DNA of 64,000 nucleotides, taken from Lysobacter gummosus (GTDB lineage: Bacteria > Pseudomonadota > Gammaproteobacteria > Xanthomonadales > Xanthomonadaceae). The notes beneath the pieces were generated by a model, which worked only from the letters and a program-made list of their open reading frames with translations, did no database searches and was not told where the DNA came from. The translations under genes and the position numbers were made by a program. The stretch spans positions 620,001 through 684,000 of the forward strand of contig NZ_CP011131.1 of assembly GCF_001442805.1 (NCBI RefSeq), written 5' to 3'. Of the stretch, positions 55,858 to 64,000 are shown one piece after another. How positions within the stretch are numbered: position 1 is the first letter of the stretch; the number at the start of each line of letters is the position of its first letter.

Positions 55858-56502
55858 ATGAAGCTCTACTACACCCCGCATACCTGCTCGTTCGCCCCGC
55901 ATATCGTCCTGCGCGAACTGGGCATCGAGGCCGAACTGCGCCGCGTACGCATCGGCCCGGACCCCATCGTCGTCGCCGACGGCCGCGACTTCCGCGAACT
56001 CGGCGCGCTCGGCTACGTCCCGCTGCTGGAACTCGACGACGGCCGCGTGCTGCACGAAGGCGTGTCGATCCTGCAATACCTCGCCGACCAGCACCCCGAC
56101 AGCGGCCTCGCCCCCGCGCCGGGCAGCGCCGAGCGCATCGAGTTGAACCAGTGGCTGACCTTCATCAGCTCGGAACTGCACAAACTCTTCAGCCCGTGGC
56201 TGTTCCACCCCGAGTACGGCGAAGCCCCGGCGCGTATCGCCCGCGAACGCCTGCAGCCGCGCCTGGCGCTGGTGGACCGCCATCTGGCCAAGAACGCTTT
56301 CGTGCTGGGCGAGCGCTTCAGCATCGCCGACGCGTACCTGTACACCATCGCCGGCTGGGCTCGCGTGCTGAAGATGGACCTGCATCCGTACCCGGCCCTG
56401 GACGCTTATCTGGACCGCATCGGCCAGCGCGACAGCGTGCGCGACGCGCTGCGCCGCGAACGCGAGGACGCGCGCGCACAACCCGAGCGAGCGCCTGCAT
56501 GA
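55858..56502 (+). CDS. Glutathione S-transferase
   Basis: 214 residues with an N-terminal thioredoxin fold (MKLYYTPHTCSFAPHIVLRE) and the cis-Pro and glutathione-binding segment GYVPLLELDDGRVLHEGVSI. The C-terminal helical domain has FSIADAYLYTIAGW. It has the Cys of beta-class GSTs at position 10. It conjugates or reduces glutathione adducts. Its stop overlaps the SMR exporter start. Confidence 0.92.
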   Translation: MKLYYTPHTCSFAPHIVLRELGIEAELRRVRIGPDPIVVADGRDFRELGALGYVPLLELDDGRVLHEGVSILQYLADQHPDSGLAPAPGSAERIELNQWLTFISSELHKLFSPWLFHPEYGEAPARIARERLQPRLALVDRHLAKNAFVLGERFSIADAYLYTIAGWARVLKMDLHPYPALDAYLDRIGQRDSVRDALRREREDARAQPERAPA

Positions 56503-56828
56503 AAGCCTCGACCGCATGGATGATGCTGATCGCCGCCGGCTTGATCGACGTGGCCTGGGCCTTGTCGATGAAACTCTCGCAGGGCTACACCCGGCCGTGG
56601 TGGACCGCGGCCTCGGTGGTCACCTTGATCGCCTTCGTCTGGCTGCTGGGCCGCGCGCTGACCGCCCTGCCGGTCGGCAGCGCGTATGCGGTGTGGACGG
56701 GCATCGGCGCCGCCGGCACGGTGCTGATCGGTTCGATGCTGTTCGGCGAATCCATCACGCCGATGAAGCTGGGCGGGGTGGGGCTGATCGTTGCGGGGAT
56801 AGTGGTATTGCGCGGGGCGCCGGCTTGA
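56499..56828 (+). CDS. Small multidrug resistance transporter, SugE/Gdx-like, with Asp in place of the key Glu
   Basis: 109 residues and four transmembrane helices. It follows the SugE/Gdx guanidinium exporter subgroup closely (LPVGSAYAVWTGIGAAGTVL, GESITPMKLGGVGLIVAGIV). In SMR proteins, helix 1 has an essential Glu (E14 of EmrE, E13 of Gdx) that binds protons and substrate. Here the helix reads AAGLIDVAWAL, with Asp17 at that place. This could shift pKa or change specificity. The start overlaps the GST stop (ATGA). Confidence 0.88.
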   Translation: MKASTAWMMLIAAGLIDVAWALSMKLSQGYTRPWWTAASVVTLIAFVWLLGRALTALPVGSAYAVWTGIGAAGTVLIGSMLFGESITPMKLGGVGLIVAGIVVLRGAPA

Positions 56829-56840
56829 TGGCTTGGACAG

Positions 56841-57019
56841 CAAGAGCAAATCCCCCCTGGCCCCCCTTTTTCAAAGGGGGGAATCCATCTCGGGGATTTC
56901 AGTGGCGGCGACCGCACTGCTTCGGATAACCGGGACACATCACCGCATCACCCACCACGCCCCCAACCCGAAGGATTCCCCCCTTTGAAAAAGGGGGGGG
57001 GCAGGGGGGATTTGCTCTT
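56841..57019. repeat. CCCCCCTTTTTCAAAGGGGGG inverted pair
   Basis: Arms at 56841-56883 and 56973-57019, inverted and about 90 bases apart, each with an AGAGCAAAT-type outer end. Same family as at 18477, 26085 and 38751. No gene lies between the SMR stop and aceE. Confidence 0.85.
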
Positions 57020-57206
57020 CCAGCCGCCAACCCCCAACCAAACCCCACCGTATCCCCCGCCCCCGCACCATTCATCCATAGCCAATACGAACTATCCCAC
57101 CCCACCGACCACCCAAAGCAAGCCGAACCCCATCCCCCGTTTGTTAGACTCGACGCTCTAATCCGCCCCCCAACATTCGAGGCGCGGCCACGGGGCCGCG
57201 AGATAG

Positions 57207-59912
57207 ATGAACCAGCCGCTTGCCAGCTCCCTGCACGACCTCCTGCAGAACGACCCCGACCCGACCGAAACCCAGGAATGGGTCGAATCCGTCCAGGCCG
57301 TCATCGCCCGCGACGGCGCCGAGCGCGCCCACCAACTGCTCGAAGGCATGGTCGAGGTCACCCGCCGCGCCGGCGCCCACCTGCCGTTCCAGCCCACCAC
57401 CGAATACATCAACACCATCCCGCCGCACCTGGAGGCCAAGAGCCCCGGCGACGCCGCGATGGAATGGCGCATCCGCTCGCTGATCCGCTGGAACGCCATG
57501 GCCATGGTCGTGCGCGCCAACCGCAAGCCCGGCGACCTCGGCGGCCACATCGCCAGCTTCGCTTCCGCGGCCACCCTGTACGACGTCGGCTTCAACCACT
57601 TCTGGCGCGCGCCCTCGGCCGACCACCCCGGCGACGTCATCGGCGTGCAAGGCCACAGCTCCCCCGGCATCTACGCGCGCTCCTTCCTCGAAGGCCGCAT
57701 GAGCGAATCCCAGCTCGACAACTTCCGCATGGAAGTCGACGGCCGCGGCCTGAGCTCCTACCCGCACCCGTGGCTGATGCCCGATTACTGGCAAGTCCCG
57801 ACCGTGTCGATGGGCCTGGGCCCCATCAGCGCCATCTACCAGGCGCGCAACTGGAAATACCTCGAAGGCCGCGGCCTGATGCCGAAGTCCGACCGCAAGG
57901 TCTGGGCCTTCCTCGGCGACGGCGAAACCGACGAACCCGAATCCCTGGGCGCCATCTCCGTCGCCGGCCGCGAAGGCCTCGACAACCTGGTCTTCGTCAT
58001 CAACTGCAACCTGCAGCGGCTCGACGGCCCGGTGCGCGGCAACGGCAAGATCATTCAAGAGCTGGAAGGCCAGTTCCGCGGCGCCGGCTGGAACGTCATC
58101 AAGACCATCTGGGGCAGCTACTGGGATCCGCTGCTCGCGCGCGACACCACCGGCAAGCTGCGTCAGCTGATGATGGAAACCGTCGACGGCGAATACCAGA
58201 ACTGCAAAGCCTTCGGCGGCAAATACACCCGCGACAATTTCTTCGGCAAATACCCGGAGACCGCCGCGCTCGTCGCCAACCTGTCCGACGACGACATCTG
58301 GCGCCTCAACCGCGGCGGCCACGACCCGCACAAGGTCTTCGCCGCCTACCAGGAAGCCGTCAACACCAAGGGCATGCCCACCGTCATCCTGGCCAAGACG
58401 GTCAAGGGCTACGGCATGGGCGCATCGGGCGAATCGCTCAACCCGACCCACGGCACCAAGAAGATGGACGACGAAGCCGTCCGCCTGTTCCGCGACCGCT
58501 TCAACATCCCGGTCAGCGACGAACAGCTGAAAGACGGCGCCGTCCCGTTCTACCACCCCGGCGAAAAATCGCCGGAAGTCGAATACATGCTCGAGCGCCG
58601 CAAGGCCCTCGGCGGCTTCCTGCCGCAGCGCCGCCGCAAGGCCAGCACCTCGCTGGACGTGCCCAAGCTCGAAACCTACGACCGCCTGCTCAAGAGCACC
58701 GGCGAGCGCGAAATCAGCACCACCATGTCGTTCGTGCAGGCCCTCAACATCGCATTGCGCGACAAGCAGGTCGGTCCCCGTATCGTCCCGATCGTGGCCG
58801 ATGAAGCGCGCACCTTCGGCATGGAGGGTCTGTTCCGCCAATTGGGCATCTACGCCCCGCATGGCCAGAAGTACAAGCCGGTCGACCGCGACCAGCTGAT
58901 GTACTACCGCGAAGACACCACCGGCCAAGTGCTGGAAGAAGGCATCACCGAAGCAGGCGCGTTCTCGTCGTGGCTCGCCGCCGCGACCAGCTACAGCACC
59001 AACGACCTGCAGATGCTGCCGTTCTACATCTACTACTCGATGTTCGGCTTCCAGCGCATCGGCGACAGCGCCTGGCAAGCCGCCGACATGCGCGCGCGCG
59101 GCTTCCTGCTGGGCGCCACCGCCGGCCGCACCACGTTAAACGGCGAAGGCCTGCAACACGAAGACGGCCACAGCATGGTCCAGGCCGGCCTGATCCCGAA
59201 CTGCCGCAGCTACGACCCGACCTTCAGCTATGAGGTCGTGACCCTGCTGCAACACGGCATGCAGCGCATGCTGACCGAACAACAGGATGAGTACTGGTAC
59301 CTCACCCTGATGAACGAAAACTACACCCACCCCGACATGCCCGAAGGCAGCGCCGACGGCATCATCAAGGGCATGTATCTGTTGAAGGACGCCGGCAAGC
59401 CCAAGAAGGGCGAATTGCGCGTACAGCTGATGGGCAGCGGCACCATCCTGCGCGAAGCCATCGCCGCCGCCGATCTGCTGGACAAAGACTTCGGCGTCAC
59501 CGCCGACATCTGGTCCTGCCCCAGCTTCAACGAACTCGCCCGCGACGCCAGCGACGCCGAGCGTTGGAACCGCCTCAACCCCGAAGCCAAGACCGCGCGC
59601 AAGCCGTACATCACCGAACTGCTGGAAGGCCGCCAAGGCCCGGCGATCGCCGCGACCGACTACATCCGCATGTACCCGGAGCAAGTCCGCGCCTTCGTGC
59701 CGATGCGCTACACCGTGCTGGGCACCGACGGCTTCGGCCGTTCCGATACCCGCGCCAACTTGCGTCGTCACTTCGAGGTTGATCGCTACTACATCGCGCA
59801 TGCGGCCATTGCGGCGCTGGCGGCGGAAGGGAAGATGACTGGGAAGGATGTGGCGAGGGCTATTAAGCAGTACAAGATTGATGTGGAGAAGCCGAATCCG
59901 TTGGGGGTTTGA
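57207..59912 (+). CDS. aceE: Pyruvate dehydrogenase E1 component, homodimeric type
   Basis: 901 residues, the normal length. The thiamine diphosphate motif starts at Gly237-Asp238-Gly239 (LGDGETDEPESLGAI) and ends at VINCNLQ. EYINTIPPHLEAKSPGD at the N-terminus and GRTTLNGEGLQHEDGHS near residue 640 are typical of AceE. It decarboxylates pyruvate and acetylates the E2 lipoyl groups. No aceF or lpd follows: the next gene is convergent and of different origin, so E2 and E3 must be elsewhere. A strong terminator follows. Confidence 0.96.
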   Translation: MNQPLASSLHDLLQNDPDPTETQEWVESVQAVIARDGAERAHQLLEGMVEVTRRAGAHLPFQPTTEYINTIPPHLEAKSPGDAAMEWRIRSLIRWNAMAMVVRANRKPGDLGGHIASFASAATLYDVGFNHFWRAPSADHPGDVIGVQGHSSPGIYARSFLEGRMSESQLDNFRMEVDGRGLSSYPHPWLMPDYWQVPTVSMGLGPISAIYQARNWKYLEGRGLMPKSDRKVWAFLGDGETDEPESLGAISVAGREGLDNLVFVINCNLQRLDGPVRGNGKIIQELEGQFRGAGWNVIKTIWGSYWDPLLARDTTGKLRQLMMETVDGEYQNCKAFGGKYTRDNFFGKYPETAALVANLSDDDIWRLNRGGHDPHKVFAAYQEAVNTKGMPTVILAKTVKGYGMGASGESLNPTHGTKKMDDEAVRLFRDRFNIPVSDEQLKDGAVPFYHPGEKSPEVEYMLERRKALGGFLPQRRRKASTSLDVPKLETYDRLLKSTGEREISTTMSFVQALNIALRDKQVGPRIVPIVADEARTFGMEGLFRQLGIYAPHGQKYKPVDRDQLMYYREDTTGQVLEEGITEAGAFSSWLAAATSYSTNDLQMLPFYIYYSMFGFQRIGDSAWQAADMRARGFLLGATAGRTTLNGEGLQHEDGHSMVQAGLIPNCRSYDPTFSYEVVTLLQHGMQRMLTEQQDEYWYLTLMNENYTHPDMPEGSADGIIKGMYLLKDAGKPKKGELRVQLMGSGTILREAIAAADLLDKDFGVTADIWSCPSFNELARDASDAERWNRLNPEAKTARKPYITELLEGRQGPAIAATDYIRMYPEQVRAFVPMRYTVLGTDGFGRSDTRANLRRHFEVDRYYIAHAAIAALAAEGKMTGKDVARAIKQYKIDVEKPNPLGV

Positions 59913-59928
59913 TATTCTAATGCGCAAC

Positions 59929-59960
59929 AAAAAAAAGCAGCCGAAAGGCTGCTTTTTTTT
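59929..59960. terminator. Bidirectional Rho-independent terminator
   Basis: AAAAAAAAGCAGCC, GAAA loop, GGCTGCTTTTTTTT: 6-bp GC stem extended by A8/T8, so it ends aceE on the plus strand and the receiver-domain gene on the minus strand. Confidence 0.95.
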
Positions 59961-59977
59961 GTAACTTAATGTCTGAA

Positions 59978-61303
59978 TTAATCAATCTTAATAAGTCCCG
60001 GGCGGCTTGCATGTGAGGCGAATGCAAATTCGATTGCGGCGCACATGTTTTCTCGCAAACGCCATTTTGCAATTAATTTATATTCAGAGAACTGTTTTTC
60101 TGAGAGTGCGGCTGTGTAATTAAAATTGAGGATGAGCTTGAATATCTTCTCGTCAAATTTAAATTCCGTCGTTGGAAAGATTGCCTCTGAGGCCTTGCGA
60201 GGCCCGACTGCGTTTACGCCGATGGGTTGCAAAATTTCAGCAGCTAAAATCAATCGATGCGTCCCCGCTTTTGGCTGCGCTTCGTCACAGGCTGCCCGTA
60301 AACCTACAAGGCGCCATTCATACTTTGAAGCGAGCTCAACTAGCTTTGCCTCCACTTCCTCTTTAGGCTGAAGATAGCTGACCAATATTTGTTCTGAGGT
60401 ATGCCCCTGGAATAGTTGGAGCATTGTGGCCTCAGGGAGCTCGTATACTGCCCCTCTAGTTCCAGGCTTAATAGGTGCGTGTGTATCCCGCGCTGAGTGA
60501 TGCATTGTATTTAAATCTGCTTTTTCATTCTGATCTAAAGTAATGCGCTTGGCAGGATTGGATATTGCTTTGGCCCATATTTCTTTGAGTTTCCCATCTT
60601 CGTCAGGCAGATGATGCAGTCGATCGAAAAGAAACGGTGTCAGGCCGCCGTTTATGGCCTTCATTTCATTGTCTTTTACATTATCTGAGCCGACAGCGGA
60701 TTGCGCGACTGACGTCAAAAGACGTTCCAGATGTTTTGCTGATTCCCCAAGAAACATTTTCTTTCGGTTAACGAAGCCGCAGAGCTTTCCTATCAGCTCT
60801 CCACAAGCTAAATCAACGGCATTTTCCCAATAGAGAAGCGCGGTTGCCTGGGGTTGATCGCTGAGCAGTTTTTTAATTTCAGCTGCGACTTTAAGCATAT
60901 CAAAGCCATTTTCGCCAAGAAACTCTTCCTTTGCCATTAAGAGGCTGGCGAGCGGCTGCGGGATGTTCGGATAGTGATCGCTTATATGCGATACTAACTC
61001 ATCGCGCTTGTTTTTATCACTAGTCCAGATTACAAGAACATAAGGGCCATTGTCCTGAGCTATGACCTGCTCGAGGATCGACGCGGTTGTGTCATAAAGT
61101 GCCGCGCCCGCTTGATGGCCTGAGACCAGATGGATGTCTAAAAATAATAGTCGTATCCCCCTGACTGATGATTTTGTCGAAGGTTTGCCGGCGGTAACTA
61201 AAACTGGAAGGCAGCTTGTGTCCATCGATTCCAATGACCGCTGTATAGCATCGATGGCGTCCTTTTCATCGTCGATTACAGCAATTCGCGGCGCAGGAAT
61301 CAT
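59978..61303 (-). CDS. Receiver-domain protein with long unrecognised C-terminal region (possible conflict-system regulator)
   Basis: 441 residues. Residues 1-130 form an atypical receiver: acidic pair Asp11/Asp12 (IAVIDDEKDAID), phosphoacceptor Asp56 (LLFLDIHLVSG) and YVLVIWTSDKNKRDEL. This fits the divergent receiver family found in prokaryotic conflict and signalling operons (PF19192-like; my identification, not searched). The other 310 residues match no output domain I know; they are largely helical. The start overlaps the stop of a sensor-kinase ATPase gene, now cut by an IS. A+T content is clearly higher than in the surrounding DNA, so the pair is probably acquired. Confidence 0.65.
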   Translation of the reverse strand: MIPAPRIAVIDDEKDAIDAIQRSLESMDTSCLPVLVTAGKPSTKSSVRGIRLLFLDIHLVSGHQAGAALYDTTASILEQVIAQDNGPYVLVIWTSDKNKRDELVSHISDHYPNIPQPLASLLMAKEEFLGENGFDMLKVAAEIKKLLSDQPQATALLYWENAVDLACGELIGKLCGFVNRKKMFLGESAKHLERLLTSVAQSAVGSDNVKDNEMKAINGGLTPFLFDRLHHLPDEDGKLKEIWAKAISNPAKRITLDQNEKADLNTMHHSARDTHAPIKPGTRGAVYELPEATMLQLFQGHTSEQILVSYLQPKEEVEAKLVELASKYEWRLVGLRAACDEAQPKAGTHRLILAAEILQPIGVNAVGPRKASEAIFPTTEFKFDEKIFKLILNFNYTAALSEKQFSEYKLIAKWRLRENMCAAIEFAFASHASRPGLIKID

Positions 61304-61743
61304 TTTTCTATCCGACCTTCTGGAAAGGTGAAGGAAATAATCGCTCCGCTGATATCCGATGGAATATCGATATCTGCAGGAGCGGGAAAGGTCAACTGCC
61401 CGCCGTTCAATTGTGTTGCCATTGAGGCGTAGTAAAGCCCTAATCCCATGCCGTCGGGGCGGCGGGTAAAAAACGGCCTCACCAGGGTTTCTGGATCATC
61501 CGAGAAGCCGGGTCCGTTGTCTCCAATTACCAACTGAACGCCTTCCCCAGCTTCCCTCAGTATCGCTATGTGGATACGGCGCACGGGCTCTTCGTTTTTA
61601 TCAAGATCTGGCCATCGGACTCGGAGCCAATAAAGGCTATTGTCGATCAGGTTCGTTAGAGCTCCGAGCAATAATTCTTCAGATCCTCTTACTGATACTG
61701 GGGGGGCCGTGTCGTTCAAATCATATGTGACATGAACTTGATG
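61300..61743 (-). pseudogene. Sensor-kinase ATPase domain, truncated by IS insertion
   Basis: The frame is open from base 61743, directly at the IS end, and encodes HQVHVTYDL and then the HATPase domain: N box LTNLIDNSLYWL, G1 DNGPGF and G2 RPDGMGLGLYYA. All ATP-binding boxes are there, but the dimerisation/His domain and anything N-terminal to it are lost. No second part is seen on the far side of the IS. A TTG at 61719 could start a short ATPase-only product. Its stop overlaps the receiver gene start by 4 bases, showing the two were one operon. Confidence 0.85.
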
Positions 61744-61772
61744 TGAATCGCCCAGGTTTTTGTAGACAGTCG

Positions 61773-62639
61773 TCAGCCGTTTAGTGCGTACCGCCTTTCA
61801 AACTCTATCGGGGACAGGCCATTGTTGGAACTGTGCCGTCGTTTGGGGTTGTAGAACAGCTCGATGTAATCGAACACATCGCCTCGTGCTTTGTCATGGG
61901 TATGGTAGATCCGTTGCTTAACCCGTTCGCGCTTGAGCAACTGGAAGAAGCTTTCCATCGCGGCGTTGTCGTGACAGTTACCGCGTCGGCTCATGCTGCA
62001 CACGATGCCGTGGGCCTTCAAAAAGCTCTGCCAGTCTTCGCTCGTGAACTGACTGCCTTGATCCGAGTGCAAGAGCAAACCAGGCGCGGGCTTGCGTCGC
62101 CACACCGCCGCTAGCAGCGCCTGCAGCACCAGATCGGAGTGCTGCGTTGGACGCGTGGCCCAGCCCACGATCCTGCGGGAGAACAGATCGAGCACGACGG
62201 CCAAGTACAAGAAGCCTTCGTGGGTGCGAATGTAGGTGATGTCGGTCACCCAGGCCCGATTGGGTTCTTGCGCTGTGAACTCACGCGCCAGCACGTTGTT
62301 GGCGACGGCGCCGATCGGCCCGCTCAACGGCCGCGGCCGCCGGCCGTAGCCCACCATGGCGCGCAGCCCTTCTTGCTTCATCAAACGCGCAACGCGGTGT
62401 TTGCTGCACGTTTCACCCAACTCGCGCAGGTCCGTGGTGATCTTGCGATGGCCGTAGATCGAGCCGCTTTCCAACCAACTGTGCTTGATCAATCCCAACA
62501 GACGTTGGTCGTCGCGTGCACGCGCACTGGCCGGCGCGTGAAGCCAAGCGTAGTAACCGCTGCGGTTTATGCCCAAGACACGGCACATTGCGGCCAGGCC
62601 GAACTCGTCGGCGTGCTGCTTCATGAAGGCGTACTTCAC
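61773..62639 (-). CDS. IS3-family transposase OrfB (DDE catalytic part)
   Basis: 288 residues with an HTH_21 region near the N-terminus (MCRVLGINRSGYYAWL) and a retroviral-integrase fold. DDE residues lie in WVTDITYIRT, LLHSDQGSQFTS and DNAAMESFFQLLK. It is in the -1 frame relative to orfA. An A7 run on the coding strand (62675-62669) in the orfA 3' end is the likely slip site that makes the OrfAB transposase. The frame is intact, so it may be active. Confidence 0.93.
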   Translation of the reverse strand: MKYAFMKQHADEFGLAAMCRVLGINRSGYYAWLHAPASARARDDQRLLGLIKHSWLESGSIYGHRKITTDLRELGETCSKHRVARLMKQEGLRAMVGYGRRPRPLSGPIGAVANNVLAREFTAQEPNRAWVTDITYIRTHEGFLYLAVVLDLFSRRIVGWATRPTQHSDLVLQALLAAVWRRKPAPGLLLHSDQGSQFTSEDWQSFLKAHGIVCSMSRRGNCHDNAAMESFFQLLKRERVKQRIYHTHDKARGDVFDYIELFYNPKRRHSSNNGLSPIEFERRYALNG

Positions 62640-62641
62640 CT

Positions 62642-62914
62642 TTACCCCTTGGCAAAGTACGCGGCGGCTTTTTTTAGGATGTCTCGTTCTTCAGTCACGC
62701 GCCGAAGTTCTGCCTTCAGGCGTCGCACGTCCGCGTTCTGATCTTTTTCCACACGACGAACCACATCGCTTTTGCCTTGCTGACGCCGCCAGCCGTACAG
62801 GCTGTGCACCGACACGCCCAGGCGCTCGGCTACTTCGGCCACCGGCCGCCCGTACTCCACGATCTGACGGACCGCTTCGATCTTGAACTCATCGGTGTAT
62901 CGCTTCGCGCTCAT
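62642..62914 (-). CDS. IS3-family transposase OrfA (DNA-binding part)
   Basis: 90 residues from MSAKRYTDEFKIEAV; a start at 62926 adds 4 residues. It has a helix-turn-helix (VAEVAERLGVSVHSLYGWRR) and a leucine-zipper-like coiled coil with ERDILKKAAAYFAKG. The CTAAAAAAAGCC run encoding LKKA is a typical programmed -1 frameshift site. Confidence 0.92.
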   Translation of the reverse strand: MSAKRYTDEFKIEAVRQIVEYGRPVAEVAERLGVSVHSLYGWRRQQGKSDVVRRVEKDQNADVRRLKAELRRVTEERDILKKAAAYFAKG

Positions 62915-62951
62915 AACCACCTCCACTTAAGCCATAGTTTATGGCTGCGAG

Positions 62952-63467
62952 ATGTCTACGAAACCCTGGGCGATTCAGTCAGCGCCGCAGAGCGATGCTC
63001 CCAGTTTGACGATCGAGGACATTCTTCGCCTGCCGCTTGAACAGGGAGCCGATGGCTACGACCGCATATCCAAGGGCCTTCGTTCGATAGGTCAGTTCAG
63101 CGTATTCCGTCAAGAAGGAGTGTTGACACTGTCCGACGGTCACCGGATCAATATCGTTGTCGACTACACCAGCGCCGGCATCCTCAGCATCGGCGTGGAC
63201 AAAGCCCGATGCTTTACGTTGAAGGATGCCGTCAGGATCACAGGTGCCAAGCCCGTGTCGGCGGTCAGCTATCCCTATGTGGAAGGCCCTAATTACGACA
63301 CTTACTCAGCGATTGCCAATGGCGTTGATGTGAACATTGGGAAGTTCACGGCTGGCGAGAATTGCTTGACGGAAATCCATTTGGTGGATGTGCAAACTGC
63401 AGCCGAATTCGTTATGAAGAACAAGCTGGAGCTGCCCGCGAAAAATCTGCCTGTCCTCAAGCCTTAG
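62952..63467 (+). CDS. Hypothetical protein, apparent 5' end inside the IS
   Basis: 171 residues by the first ATG, which lies in the IS terminal repeat; the first 9 residues (MSTKPWAIQ) are IS-derived, and the native part begins near SAPQSDAPSLTIEDIL. The true N-terminus has probably been lost to the insertion. The rest is soluble, with DGHRINIVVDYTSAGILSIG and a C-terminal ENCLTEIHLVDVQTAAEFVM. I recognise no family. The next gene encodes a lipoprotein in the same direction. Confidence 0.6.
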   Translation: MSTKPWAIQSAPQSDAPSLTIEDILRLPLEQGADGYDRISKGLRSIGQFSVFRQEGVLTLSDGHRINIVVDYTSAGILSIGVDKARCFTLKDAVRITGAKPVSAVSYPYVEGPNYDTYSAIANGVDVNIGKFTAGENCLTEIHLVDVQTAAEFVMKNKLELPAKNLPVLKP

Positions 63468-63784
63468 CGAAGATGCGGACTTCAAAAGTCTGCATGAATC
63501 AAAACCAAGATCAGGTGGTCGGAGTCAGCGGGACCTTGACGAAAGGACGCATCAGAGTGCTCTCAGCATGGACTACGGAGAGAGTGTCGCACTGGATAAA
63601 TGGCTCCCGAGCTTGCGACGGAGAACGCCAGAACTCTCGTGCACGCATATCCACCAATTCCGCATATTTTCAGCGCCTTTGCCCTGGTCGTCTGCGGCCA
63701 GCGCATAAAGATCGCAGCGGTTGTTGTTCATCAGATGACAGCTCGCTTATGCTCAACGAATCCCCTCTGCCTGCGGTGCAAGCA
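63468..63784. other. Intergenic, no confident gene
   Basis: About 315 bases. A short hairpin (GCGGACT / AGTCTGC) just after the preceding stop lacks a T-run. A 46-codon frame at 63568-63708 has nothing recognisable. The segment resembles its A+T-richer surroundings more than the chromosome to the left. Confidence 0.4.
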
Positions 63785-64000
63785 ATGCGCAACTTTCAGT
63801 TTCGCTGTGTCGCTGCAGCCGTTCGGCCGCACGCAGTCGCGTCCGCGCTGATCGTCCTCAATGTCCTCGCCGTCAGCGCGTGCGCTCACGGCCCGACACC
63901 ACCACGCCACGCCGCTACAACTCAGGAGCCTCATGACATGACGTCGTCCGACCAGTACAGAATCAGCACTGCCAGCGAGCATCCCGATCTGACGCCAGGA
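63785..64000 (+). CDS. Lipoprotein, partial (3' end outside window)
   Basis: 72 codons are visible from ATG at 63785 to the last base. The N-terminus is basic, then hydrophobic (ASALIVLNVLAV), with a lipobox VSAC, so it should be lipidated and exported. The mature part starts AHGPTPPRHAATTQ and continues MTSSDQYRISTASEHPDLTP. The family is unknown. Lipoproteins next to small unknown genes are seen in effector-immunity clusters, but nothing here proves that. Confidence 0.65.
   Translation, partial: MRNFQFRCVAAAVRPHAVASALIVLNVLAVSACAHGPTPPRHAATTQEPHDMTSSDQYRISTASEHPDLTPG

Larger units (their letters stand above)
61744..62977 (-). mobile_element. IS3-family insertion sequence, complete
   Basis: 1234 bp bounded by imperfect terminal inverted repeats: TGAATCGCCCAGG at 61744 and its complement ending at 62977, matching at 23 of 25 positions. 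The ends start with TG and finish with CA, as in IS3. It carries orfA and orfB, transcribed on the minus strand. No target-site duplication is evident: the bases before it are GATG and the bases after it are GTCA. Confidence 0.92.

Noticed and set aside
57141..57162. Promoter for aceE from TTGTTA and TCTAAT
   Set aside because: Only 10 bases separate the two boxes, so they cannot serve one promoter.
63568..63708. 46-codon open frame before the terminal lipoprotein gene
   Set aside because: No ribosome binding site, no recognisable content, and of a length expected by chance.

Overview
The window is about 64 kb of high-GC gammaproteobacterial chromosome. Gene content and repeat families fit a Lysobacter-like member of the Xanthomonadaceae: large secreted S8 peptidases, a homodimeric-type AceE, a PhbB-type reductase, a Grx-rhodanese fusion, many DUF genes typical of xanthomonads, and dense families of intergenic palindromes. 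The genus is an inference from gene style; no rRNA or other marker is present.

Layout. 1-1.6 kb: the 3' end of an AraC-type regulator, then a small immunity-gene island (a broken Imm35 gene and an intact unknown gene) bracketed by a 50-bp copy of the AraC 3' end. 2-8.4 kb: two tandem secreted subtilases; in the first, the Asp/His half of the catalytic domain is present three times. 8.8-12.7 kb: a three-gene GMC-type dehydrogenase operon (c-type cytochrome lipoprotein, small subunit, FAD subunit). 13-19.4 kb: a WYL regulator divergent from a GFA protein with a clear palindromic operator between them, then YjbR, MocR, small membrane proteins, a cupin and an ADP-ribosylglycohydrolase. 19.5-29 kb: three amidohydrolase-family proteins (one fused to a TolB-like propeller), DegV, a DsbA-like isomerase and DUF1761. 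29-41.5 kb: mostly metabolic and housekeeping genes (amn, a serine hydrolase, a Grx fusion, a deacetylase, alaA, rsgA, a QEGLA metalloprotein). 41.7-49 kb: phbB, then a tricarboxylate-type uptake and sensing locus made of a CitMHS transporter, a porin, a TctD/TctE-like two-component pair and a periplasmic binding protein. 49-60 kb: maeB, a glycosyltransferase, two LysR regulators, GST, an SMR exporter and aceE.

60-64 kb is different. It is visibly richer in A+T and looks acquired. It holds a receiver-domain protein with a long unrecognised C-terminal region, whose start overlaps the ATPase end of a sensor kinase. That kinase is cut off by a complete IS3-family element. Beyond the IS lie an apparently N-truncated unknown gene and the start of a lipoprotein gene that runs out of the window.

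The best candidates for new biology are the receiver/HATPase pair at 60-61.7 kb (possibly a regulated conflict system, now broken), the subtilase with triplicated Asp/His half-domains, the binding protein whose signal peptide is encoded by an intergenic repeat element, and the immunity island flanked by a regulator-gene scar. Intergenic space is crowded with at least five repeat families: 53-bp array units, GGGGG/CCCCC hairpins, GTGGGAGGG palindromes, GAGTGAG elements and CCGAATC heptamers.
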